From the NCBI RefSeq assembly GCF_018304765.1, contig NZ_CP072642.1, positions 1,037,501-1,101,500 on the forward strand: DNA of 64,000 nucleotides. The letters run 5' to 3'. Under the pieces are notes generated by a model. That model worked only from the letters and a program-made list of their open reading frames with translations, did no database searches and was not told the DNA's origin. Each line of letters begins with the position of its first letter. Within the stretch, counting starts at the first letter, position 1. The stretch comes from Chloracidobacterium sp. N (GTDB lineage Bacteria > Acidobacteriota > Blastocatellia > Chloracidobacteriales > Chloracidobacteriaceae). Shown piece by piece: positions 44,080 to 51,552 of the stretch. The position numbers were made by a program, and so were the translations under genes.

Positions 44080-45849
44080 ATGACTGCTCCCACAGGTTCA
44101 CAACCGGGAAATGATCGCTATGTGGGAACTCTGGTAGGCGAGAGCACCAGCCGTGAATTTCGCCTGGCAGTGGCCCATGAGACCATTCGGGAACAGGACA
44201 TTATTGCCGTGGATGCGCAGTTGCGCCGGCCGGGAGCAAGTGAGATGCCCGAAAGGATTCGCATTTGGGCCAAAGTACAGCGTATCGAGCGGGTGAACCC
44301 TCTTTTTCCATCCGAAGCCGGCCACGAATTGGCTGCTACTCGCACTGATCCCTTTGATACGGTGCTTTCCCTCAGCCGGGAGATGGTGACGGCGGTTTGT
44401 CAAATCTTGGGCGCTGAACCGCTGGATGGCAACAGAGAGGGGAAGCTCGATCACCTGCGCTACCCACCTCAACCGGCTTCCACGGCCTACCGGCCGGATG
44501 CGAAGGACATTGCCCGTGTCGTTTTGGGTGAACTCCAACAGAAACAACAGCGCGCCTTGGACATCGCCACGCTCTCCAACCGCCCTGAAGTGGATGTCAA
44601 GGTAGATGGCCACGCCATTGTTACCCGCCATCTGGCTATCCTGGCGATGACAGGTGCCGGCAAGAGCTGGACAGCCCGGCGGATCATTGAGGAGTTAGCG
44701 AAGAAGAACTATCCCATTGTGATCTTCGATCCGCATGGGGACTATACAGGACTTGCTGATGTGCCAGAGCTGCGAGAACGTGTCACGCGCTACTATGCTC
44801 GTTTCCCGATATTTGAGGAAGATGGCGAAACCATAGCGGAGATCGTCAGTACATTGGGATATTTATTGACTGATACGATGCGTGCCCGCTTCGACGATGT
44901 CTTTCGTGCTGCAAAGAGTTTCATTGTGGATGATGAGAAAGAAATGCAGGAACGGACGCAGTGGTTGGCTGAAACACTCAAGAACCATGAGTTGCTTACC
45001 AATGGGATCAAACCAGATTTATGGCTTCTTGCGATGTTAGCTGAGGCTGGCGAGACGGTTCTGCGCAGCGAGGACACAACTGGCAAGCAGAAACTGACGG
45101 ACTGGGGTTGGCCCAAGTTTATGGGAGGGTACTCCAAAACTGACAGCCGGACACTGGAAGGCATCAAGAAGCGCTCACGCCGGGCGGCGAAAGTACTCCA
45201 CCGCATGGAGCTTACCAACCAGAAGATCGCTCGCAGCGCCCAACCGATCCCGACGGATCGAAAGCAACTGGTAAACTACGGGAAAATCAGTGTGGTTGCA
45301 TTGGCAGGTTATACCAGCGATTTCCAGGCAACCATCTACAGCATCATCGCTGATGACCTCTTCGAAGCCCGTGTCAGTGGCGAACTGAAACTGCCGGTGC
45401 TTCTTCTGCTGGAAGAAGCACATAATTTCGCTCCTGCACGGGCCATGACACCCGCTGAACTGCGTGCGATTAGCATCACCAAACAGATTGCCCAGGAAGG
45501 CCGCAAGTTCGGCGTCGGATTGATTCTCATCAGCCAGCGTCCCTCGCGCCTCGATGAGACAACCCTATCCCAGTGCAATTCCTACATCATCATGCGCATG
45601 GTCAATCCAGCCGACCAGAAGTTTGTGCGGAACGTTGTGGAAACACTGGCCGAAGATGAAGCAAAGCTGCTTCCCGATCTGGATGTTGGGGAAGCGATTC
45701 TGTCTGGCCAGTTGATAAATTTCCCCGTCCTGGTGCGGATCAAAAAGCCGGAATCGCAGGGTGAGCGTGAAGAAAAGGATGCGTTTGAGGCACTCAAGCA
45801 AGCCCACGAGGCAGCCCAAGAAGCGCAAAACGCTTTGGGAAGACCGTAG
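44080..45849 (+). CDS. herA: HerA-family DNA translocase/helicase
   Basis: This is a 589-residue hexameric-type ATPase of the HerA/FtsK clan. An N-terminal HAS-like beta-barrel (about residues 10-110) precedes the RecA fold with Walker A 'MTGAGKSWT' (Lys195), the HerA hallmark 'IVIFDPHGDYTGL', a Walker B 'LLLLEEAHNF' (Glu445-Glu446) and 'RKFGVGLILISQRPSRL' with 'LSQCNSYIIMRM' for sensor and trans-acting Arg. A GAGGTAAG ribosome site precedes the ATG. Adjacent NurA is the expected partner. The 3' neighbour is the TGT-like gene, five bases away. Confidence 0.9.
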   Translation: MTAPTGSQPGNDRYVGTLVGESTSREFRLAVAHETIREQDIIAVDAQLRRPGASEMPERIRIWAKVQRIERVNPLFPSEAGHELAATRTDPFDTVLSLSREMVTAVCQILGAEPLDGNREGKLDHLRYPPQPASTAYRPDAKDIARVVLGELQQKQQRALDIATLSNRPEVDVKVDGHAIVTRHLAILAMTGAGKSWTARRIIEELAKKNYPIVIFDPHGDYTGLADVPELRERVTRYYARFPIFEEDGETIAEIVSTLGYLLTDTMRARFDDVFRAAKSFIVDDEKEMQERTQWLAETLKNHELLTNGIKPDLWLLAMLAEAGETVLRSEDTTGKQKLTDWGWPKFMGGYSKTDSRTLEGIKKRSRRAAKVLHRMELTNQKIARSAQPIPTDRKQLVNYGKISVVALAGYTSDFQATIYSIIADDLFEARVSGELKLPVLLLLEEAHNFAPARAMTPAELRAISITKQIAQEGRKFGVGLILISQRPSRLDETTLSQCNSYIIMRMVNPADQKFVRNVVETLAEDEAKLLPDLDVGEAILSGQLINFPVLVRIKKPESQGEREEKDAFEALKQAHEAAQEAQNALGRP

Positions 45850-45854
45850 CCACA

Positions 45855-46934
45855 ATGGAAATCGTTGCTGGCTTGAGCCTCAAAAACCTGAAGCCCCGTG
45901 TATGGGACCCGGATTCGCCTTACTATTTACCCGATCTGAAAGCGGTCATGGTTTCCTATGCTGACTTCGCCAGTAGCCCGGCGCGTCGTCAGGCTGCCAT
46001 GCGCCACGGATTGCGCGCCTTCCTGGGGGTGCCTCCGGGGGTGATGATCTATTTGGACAATGGTTCCTTCCAGCAGTTGACAAAGGGAGGAAGCACCTCG
46101 CGCGAGGACTACGAGGAATTTGTTGAACAGGCAAAACCCAATTGGCACGCCATTCCACAGGATTTTGTCCCCACACCTTTTATGACGGATGCGGAGCAGC
46201 TCAACTGCTTTCATCAGACGATGGAGATAAATCGAGAGTATCGGCACGATGGATATGTACCGGTCATCCACATTAGCCGCTACCTGTCGGACTACTTGAA
46301 AGCATTTCTTACAGACAAGCACTTGTGCCGGAAAGGAAAAGTCGCTTTGGGAGGAATTGTTCCTAACCTGCTGCGTGTGCCGAAGGCCATACCGTATGCC
46401 AATGTGCTGGATAGTCTTCATCGGGTACGTCACCAATTGGGCAATTGGCAACTGCATGTTTTTGGCTTGGGAGGGACGGCAACCATGCACTTGGCTATCC
46501 TTTTGGGAGTGGATTCGGCTGATTCAGCCGGCTGGCGAAATCGGGCAGCACGTGGAATCATTCAGTTGCCGGGACGTGGGGATCGCTTGGTAGCCAATCT
46601 CGGAAAATGGCGCGGACGAGAACCAAATGCTGAAGAATGGGCTATGCTGGCAAAATGCCCCTGCCCAGCCTGTCAAGCTGACGGCCTGGAGGGTTTGAAA
46701 GCCAACGGGCTAAAAGGTTTTTGCCATCGGGCTACCCACAACCTCTGGGTATTACTCACCGAGGTCAAAGAAGTTGAGCTGCGCCTGTCTGACGGAACGT
46801 ATCGAGACTGGTATCAGGGGCATCTTGATAACTCGACCTATCGCCCATTGGTCGAGTACGTTCTCAGGTTGTGCGCGGTAAAGATGACTTCCAAACCTGC
46901 CAGGAAGATGCAGAGCGACTTTGAGAAGCGATAG
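45855..46934 (+). CDS. tRNA-guanine-transglycosylase-like protein (DpdA/TgtA5 type)
   Basis: This is a 359-residue TIM-barrel base-exchange enzyme homologue. TGT landmarks are kept: Asp68 in 'YLDNGSFQ' (family 'DSGGFQ'), 'ALGGIVP', 'FGLGGTATMHLAILLGVDS' leading to the likely nucleophile Asp223 in 'VDSADSAGW', and the zinc site Cys268-x-Cys270-x2-Cys273-x21-His295 ('CPCPAC'...'ATHN'). The 'D-S-x-G-W-R-N-R-A-A-R-G' stretch is typical of DpdA-like proteins that act on DNA rather than the tRNA 'FDCV.PTR' form. It closes the DUF6884-NurA-HerA operon. It probably inserts a 7-deazaguanine (preQ0-type base) into DNA; no preQ0 synthesis gene is in the window. Confidence 0.82.
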   Translation: MEIVAGLSLKNLKPRVWDPDSPYYLPDLKAVMVSYADFASSPARRQAAMRHGLRAFLGVPPGVMIYLDNGSFQQLTKGGSTSREDYEEFVEQAKPNWHAIPQDFVPTPFMTDAEQLNCFHQTMEINREYRHDGYVPVIHISRYLSDYLKAFLTDKHLCRKGKVALGGIVPNLLRVPKAIPYANVLDSLHRVRHQLGNWQLHVFGLGGTATMHLAILLGVDSADSAGWRNRAARGIIQLPGRGDRLVANLGKWRGREPNAEEWAMLAKCPCPACQADGLEGLKANGLKGFCHRATHNLWVLLTEVKEVELRLSDGTYRDWYQGHLDNSTYRPLVEYVLRLCAVKMTSKPARKMQSDFEKR

Positions 46935-47336
46935 GGGTCTGGTTCGCCAGTGTTGCACCAAGTGCAGCACAGACTTACTGGGCCTTGCCCTTGGCCGCCA
47001 ACAGGGGACTGGAGATGTTTTCCTTGGCTTGGGGAGGCATCTCCAAGGGCAAGGCCGAGTAGGGCACTTCAGAAACCTGCAAACACGAGCAGTCACCTCG
47101 GCTGTTTTTCAGCCGGCCTCAGTGCAACGTTCTGCCCAAAACTCCATACAAGGTGCCGTGCTTCCGGCCCAAAGCTGGCTGCTTCCGGTTCGACGCCAAA
47201 AACTTTTGGCCGCAGCCCGGGTCAGATGTAGGTTGATGTCAGGCGTCGCACAAACGCCACGTCTCGCGTCGTAACGTTGCAAAGCGTTCTTCCCCACACG
47301 CTCAAGACGCATAGCCTTCCCTGTGGAGGATGCTGC
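46935..47336. other. 402-base intergenic region with nested inverted repeats
   Basis: No coding region is convincing here. TGCAC/GTGCA (46954-46966) forms a small hairpin after the TGT-like stop. GGCCTTGCCCTTGG (46981-46994) pairs perfectly with CCAAGGGCAAGGCC (47043-47056). Inside it GGAGATG (47011-47017) pairs with CATCTCC (47038-47044), competing with the outer arm. CGGCTG and CAGCCG flank TTTTT at 47099-47115. The last 150 bases presumably hold the bchX promoter, but no clear hexamers were found; a GGAGG precedes the bchX ATG. Confidence 0.55.
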
Positions 47337-48221
47337 ATGTCGGCACGTCGCGTTGTTGCCATCTATGGTAAAGGCGGAAGCGGAAAGTCTTTCATCACCT
47401 CGAATCTCAGCTACTACCTGGCGAGCAAGTCACACCGGGTGTTGCAGATTGGCTGCGACCCCAAACACGATTCCACCGCGCTGCTGTTTGGCGGCAAGTC
47501 GCTCCCAACTCTGCTCGAAGCCTGGGCGCTGCGGCAGGAAGCCAAAGCTGCCAACCCCGTACCGCCCATCAGTGAAGTCGTCTTCAAACGCCATGGCGTC
47601 TTCGCTATGGAACTTGGCGGCCCCGAAGTCGGGCGCGGCTGCGGGGGACGGGGCATCACCCTCAGTTTTGATCTGCTGTCCCAGATGGGCTTTGCCGATT
47701 GGGAATTCGACTACATCATCTATGACTTCCTGGGCGATGTCGTGTGCGGCGGGTTTGGCACTCCCATTGCCAAGTCCATGGTGCGGGACATCATTCTCGT
47801 CGGCGGCAATGACCACCAGGCGCTCTATGTCGTCAACAACCTGTGTGGCGCGGTGCGTTACTTTGCCGAGCAGGGCGGAACGACGCGCGTTCTGGGAATG
47901 ATCATCAACCGGGATGACGGCTCCGGCTGGGGTGAGCGGTACGCCCAGGAGGCCGGCATTGACATCATCACCCGGATTCCCCTTTCGGATGAAATCCGCA
48001 ACCGCAGCATGGCCTTTCAACTCATTGCCGATGACCCCCGGCACCGGGGTTACTTCGAGGACCTTGAATGGGCCATTCTGCACGGCACGCCAAAACTGCC
48101 CAAAGCCGTGGACTTCGAGGCTTTTTCCGGCGACATCATGCGTACGCGCAACCTCGGCGGACTGGACCCGGCTATGGAAGAAGACCTCATGCCCTCCCAG
48201 TTGGAATGCATGGTGCTCTAG
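47337..48221 (+). CDS. bchX: Chlorophyllide a reductase iron protein
   Basis: BchX is the NifH-like ATP-dependent electron donor to BchYZ, which reduces ring B of chlorophyllide a on the way to bacteriochlorophyll a. The 294-residue protein has a P-loop 'YGKGGSGKSF', the 'IGCDPKHDST' switch region, and the two [4Fe-4S] ligands Cys102 ('GRGCGGRG') and Cys137 ('DVVCGGFG'). BchX rather than BchL is shown by 'LLFGGKSLPT', 'VFAMELGGPEVGRG' and 'VVNNLCGAVRYF'. The ATG at 47337 has GGAGG eight bases upstream. The partners bchY and bchZ are not adjacent, so the bch genes are dispersed. Confidence 0.95.
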   Translation: MSARRVVAIYGKGGSGKSFITSNLSYYLASKSHRVLQIGCDPKHDSTALLFGGKSLPTLLEAWALRQEAKAANPVPPISEVVFKRHGVFAMELGGPEVGRGCGGRGITLSFDLLSQMGFADWEFDYIIYDFLGDVVCGGFGTPIAKSMVRDIILVGGNDHQALYVVNNLCGAVRYFAEQGGTTRVLGMIINRDDGSGWGERYAQEAGIDIITRIPLSDEIRNRSMAFQLIADDPRHRGYFEDLEWAILHGTPKLPKAVDFEAFSGDIMRTRNLGGLDPAMEEDLMPSQLECMVL

Positions 48222-48270
48222 GCGGTTCCGCTGCGCCGGCCGCACCATGCACGGTGGCGCGCGGGCTTCC

Positions 48271-48660
48271 ATGACGTTCAAAAAGCAGGGAAATGCGGAT
48301 GGCGACGCCATGCTTTGGGCTATCCTGTTTTTCGGCGCACTCTGCCTGGGCTTTCTCGTCGTTCTTGGTCTCGTCGCCGTCTCATACCTGTACCGGCTGA
48401 GGGATTTCAGCGAGATTGTCGCCCAGGGGGTGCCCACGGAGGCGATGGTGGAACGCAAGTACGGAAGCCATCGCGTCGTCATCACCTACCGGGATGCGGG
48501 CGGCTGGATGCACCGGCACAGCCGGAAGCTTCTGCCCAGCGATTTCCATCGCCTGCAGGAAGGCCGCCTGGTCCGTGTCCTGTACCTGCCACATCGCCCG
48601 CACGTCTGGGCCTTTGCCGAAGATGTCGAGCAGGCGCGACGACTTCAGAGCCGCCAATAG
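48271..48660 (+). CDS. Small membrane protein, DUF3592-like
   Basis: This is a 129-residue protein with one strong membrane helix (about residues 14-40) and a C-terminal soluble beta domain ('VPTEAMVERKYGSHRVVITY', 'LQEGRLVRVLYLPHRP') that resembles DUF3592 domains. An upstream in-frame ATG at 48247 would add eight residues; neither start has a good ribosome site. It lies 49 bases after bchX and may be co-transcribed, but no link with bacteriochlorophyll synthesis can be claimed. Confidence 0.65.
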   Translation: MTFKKQGNADGDAMLWAILFFGALCLGFLVVLGLVAVSYLYRLRDFSEIVAQGVPTEAMVERKYGSHRVVITYRDAGGWMHRHSRKLLPSDFHRLQEGRLVRVLYLPHRPHVWAFAEDVEQARRLQSRQ

Positions 48661-48816
48661 GCAACAGGGGTGCAGAGCCACAAGGCCACTCACGGCATTC
48701 GCCAGCCGGGCTTTGGAGGGCACTGCATTGAAGCCCGTTTGTGTCTTCGGCTAGGCTGCCTCTGCTGCCGTCTTTGCCTGGCAGCGGCACTCCAGAAACA
48801 CACCCAAAGGTGAGGT

Positions 48817-51540
48817 ATGGCGGCCGAAGACTTTGTTCACCTGCATCTGCACTCCGATTACAGCCTTCTGGACGGCGCCATCCAGCACGAGGCGCTGGCC
48901 GAGCAGGCGCAGCGCCTGGGTTTCAAAGCCATTGCCGTCACCGACCACGGCAACATGTTCGGCGCGATGGGCTTCGCCAACGCCATGAAAAAAGTCGGCG
49001 TCAAGCCCATCATCGGCATGGAAGCCTACGTCGCCCGTGGTTCGCGCCATGATCGTGGCAAACCCGACACCGACGGCGAACGCGGCACCAATCACCTCAT
49101 TCTGCTGGCTCTGGACGAAACGGGATACAAAAACCTCGTCCGGCTCGCCTCGCTGGGCTATACCGAGGGCTACTACTACAAGCCCCGGATTGACAAGGAA
49201 GTGCTCGCCCGGCACGCCGAAGGGTTGGTGGCCCTTTCGGCCTGTATGTCCGGCGTGCCCGCATCGCTCATCCTGCGCGACCGGGTTGAACAGGCCCGGT
49301 GTGAGATCGGGGAATACAACGAAATCTTCGGCCGGGGACGCTACTTTCTCGAACTTCAATCACACCGTGGGCTTGAAGACAACCAGACCAAGGTCAACCG
49401 GGCGCTCACCGAACTGGCAGCCCGGCTTGACATACCGCTCGTTGTCACCAATGACGCCCATTTTCTGACTCAGGATGACTACAAAGCCCACTGCGTGCTG
49501 ATGTGCCTGCAAACCGGCAAGGCATTGCGTGAGGGCAGCTTTCACTACTCACCTGACCACTACGTGAAAAGTGCTGCCGAGATGTGGGCCCTGTGGGGCA
49601 ATGAAAACCCGCAGGCGCTGCGCAACACACTCAAGATTGCCGAGATGGCCACCTTCGAGTTTGGCAAGGCCCCCAACTACCTGCCGGTGTTTCCCGTGCC
49701 GGGAGAGTTCACCCTGACGGGCTACTTCGAGCATGTCGTCCGGGCCGGCCTCGAGGAACGGCTGCGGCACATCGCCCCACCCAACCCGGAGCAATACCGC
49801 GCCCGCCTCGACTACGAAATCAGCATCATCGAGCGCATGGGCTATGAGGGCTACTTTCTCGTCGTCTGGGACTTCATCCGGCATGCCCGCGAGCGGGGGA
49901 TTCCGGTTGGGCCCGGACGCGGCAGCGCCGCCGGTTCGCTTGTCGCCTACAGCCTGCACATCACGGATGTTGACCCGCTGGCGCACGATCTGCTCTTTGA
50001 GCGGTTTCTCAACCCGGAGCGCGTCTCCATGCCCGATATTGACGTGGATTTCTGCATGCGGGGGCGCAGTGCGGTCATCGAGTACGTCAGCCGGTTTTAC
50101 GGGCGCGAAAACGTTTCCCAGATTGCCACTTTCGGGACCATGGCTTCACGGGCGGTCATCAAGGATGTCGGGCGCGTGCTGGAAATGCCCTACCCGGAGG
50201 TTGAGAAAATCGCCAAGCTCATTCCGCCGCCACAGCGTGGGCGCAATGTCTCCATTGACGACGCCCTCACCATGGTGCCTGAGCTGAAGCAGGCCTACGA
50301 GAAACGGCCCGAAGTCAGGAACCTCATCGATCTGGCCCGCCGACTCGAAGGCGGCGCCCGGCATTCGTCCATCCATGCCGCCGGCGTGGTGATCTCACCG
50401 CAGCCGGTGGCGGAACTCGTGCCGGTGTTCAAAACCAAAACCCGCGACCGCGAGCGGGGTGAAGTCGAGGTCATTGCCACGCAGTACAACATGAATGACC
50501 TCGAAAAAGCCGGCATGCTCAAGATGGACTTCCTGGGGCTGACCGCCCTGACCATCATCGAGGACTGCCTGACGAGCATCGAGCGGGAAACGGGCCAGCG
50601 TCCTGACCTGACGCAAATCCCCACAAACGATCCGGCAGCGCTCAGGCTCTTTGGAGAGGGCGAAACCGACGCCGTGTTTCAGTTTGAGGGGGACGGCATC
50701 AGCGAAATTGCGCGACGGCTCAAACCCAGCGGGCTGGATGACATCGTGGCGCTCAATGCGCTGTACCGTCCGGGGCCGCTCGATTCCGGGATGGTGGACG
50801 ACTACATCGAGCGACGCCACGGCCGGCGGCGGGTGACGTACGACTTCAAGGAACTCAAGGACGTGCTGGAAAACACCTACGGCGTGCCGGTTTTCCAGGA
50901 GCAGATCATGGCGATTTTCCAGCGCCTGGCCGGGTATTCCCTGGGCGAAGCCGATCTGGTACGGCGGGCGATGGGCAAGAAAAAGCGCGAGGAACTCGAC
51001 GCCCACAAAGCTAAGTTCATTGCCCAGGCTGTGGCGCGCGGACACGACCGCGCCAAACTCGAAAAGCTCTGGCAACAGCTTGAAGGCTTTGCCGACTATG
51101 CCTTCAACAAGTGTGTCACCGGCGAGGCCACGCTGCGGGATGCTGTCACCGGTGCGGCCGTTTCAATTGCCGAACTGGCCAGCCGTGACGTGGAGGCGGC
51201 CGGCGCACCCTTCATCACCTGGAGCTGGAACGGCCGGGAAGTCGTGGTCAACGAGTTGGTTGAGGTGTTTCCCACGGGTGAAAAGGAAGTCGTCGAAATT
51301 GAACTCGAAGACGGGCGGACGCTGCGCTGTACGCTTGACCACAAGTTTTACACCCGTGATGCAGATGGGCAGGGCTGTTTTCTCCCGTTGCAGGAGATTC
51401 TGGCGCGGGGGCTGGCGCTCTACACATGCGACGAACCTGCGGCTGAAGCCAAGACGCCGCCGACTGGTACGGAGAAACCGCATCCCGGACAGCCCTGCGT
51501 TCAGGACACACAAGCTGGTGCGCAGGGCCTGTACAGGTAA
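48817..51540 (+). CDS. dnaE: DNA polymerase III alpha subunit, N-terminal half with split-intein N-fragment
   Basis: This 907-residue protein is the N-half of the replicative polymerase followed by an N-intein. A PHP domain (about 1-280, 'HLHLHSDYSLLDGAI') leads to the polymerase core with 'GPGRGSAAGSL' and the catalytic Asp407 and Asp409 in 'PDIDVDF'. The extein ends at Lys765 in 'FADYAFNK', far short of the roughly 1160 residues of a full DnaE. From Cys766 the chain is intein. The polymerase C-terminal part (thumb end, tau-binding and OB regions) is missing and not found elsewhere in the window, so it should be encoded at another locus. A GGTGAGG site precedes the ATG. A regulator gene starts 12 bases after the stop. 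Confidence 0.9.
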   Translation: MAAEDFVHLHLHSDYSLLDGAIQHEALAEQAQRLGFKAIAVTDHGNMFGAMGFANAMKKVGVKPIIGMEAYVARGSRHDRGKPDTDGERGTNHLILLALDETGYKNLVRLASLGYTEGYYYKPRIDKEVLARHAEGLVALSACMSGVPASLILRDRVEQARCEIGEYNEIFGRGRYFLELQSHRGLEDNQTKVNRALTELAARLDIPLVVTNDAHFLTQDDYKAHCVLMCLQTGKALREGSFHYSPDHYVKSAAEMWALWGNENPQALRNTLKIAEMATFEFGKAPNYLPVFPVPGEFTLTGYFEHVVRAGLEERLRHIAPPNPEQYRARLDYEISIIERMGYEGYFLVVWDFIRHARERGIPVGPGRGSAAGSLVAYSLHITDVDPLAHDLLFERFLNPERVSMPDIDVDFCMRGRSAVIEYVSRFYGRENVSQIATFGTMASRAVIKDVGRVLEMPYPEVEKIAKLIPPPQRGRNVSIDDALTMVPELKQAYEKRPEVRNLIDLARRLEGGARHSSIHAAGVVISPQPVAELVPVFKTKTRDRERGEVEVIATQYNMNDLEKAGMLKMDFLGLTALTIIEDCLTSIERETGQRPDLTQIPTNDPAALRLFGEGETDAVFQFEGDGISEIARRLKPSGLDDIVALNALYRPGPLDSGMVDDYIERRHGRRRVTYDFKELKDVLENTYGVPVFQEQIMAIFQRLAGYSLGEADLVRRAMGKKKREELDAHKAKFIAQAVARGHDRAKLEKLWQQLEGFADYAFNKCVTGEATLRDAVTGAAVSIAELASRDVEAAGAPFITWSWNGREVVVNELVEVFPTGEKEVVEIELEDGRTLRCTLDHKFYTRDADGQGCFLPLQEILARGLALYTCDEPAAEAKTPPTGTEKPHPGQPCVQDTQAGAQGLYR
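51112..51537 (+). other. N-terminal fragment of a split intein in DnaE
   Basis: Residues 766-907 of the dnaE product (142 residues) form an N-intein. Cys766 starts block A ('CVTGEATL'). Block B has the T-x-x-H motif, Thr839 to His842 in 'CTLDHKF' (intein positions 74 and 77), followed by 'LPLQEIL', close to the layout of cyanobacterial DnaE N-inteins. The last 35 or so residues ('AEAKTPPTGTEKPHPG' onwards) are a Pro/Gln-rich tail with no intein match. There is no endonuclease and no block F/G, so the C-intein must be supplied in trans. The insertion point after Phe-Asn-Lys is the one used by cyanobacterial split DnaE inteins. Confidence 0.88.
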
Positions 51541-51552
51541 GACTGGAAGACG

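Noticed and set aside
47235-47250. TGT-N10-ACA near bchX as a PpsR/CrtJ site
   Set aside because: The consensus is TGT-N12-ACA; the spacing is wrong and no second copy was found.
51112-51540. The end of dnaE as a simple frameshift or sequencing error
   Set aside because: The downstream frames encode a complete NtrC-type regulator, not DnaE, and the tail has ordered intein blocks A and B, so an intein explains it better.
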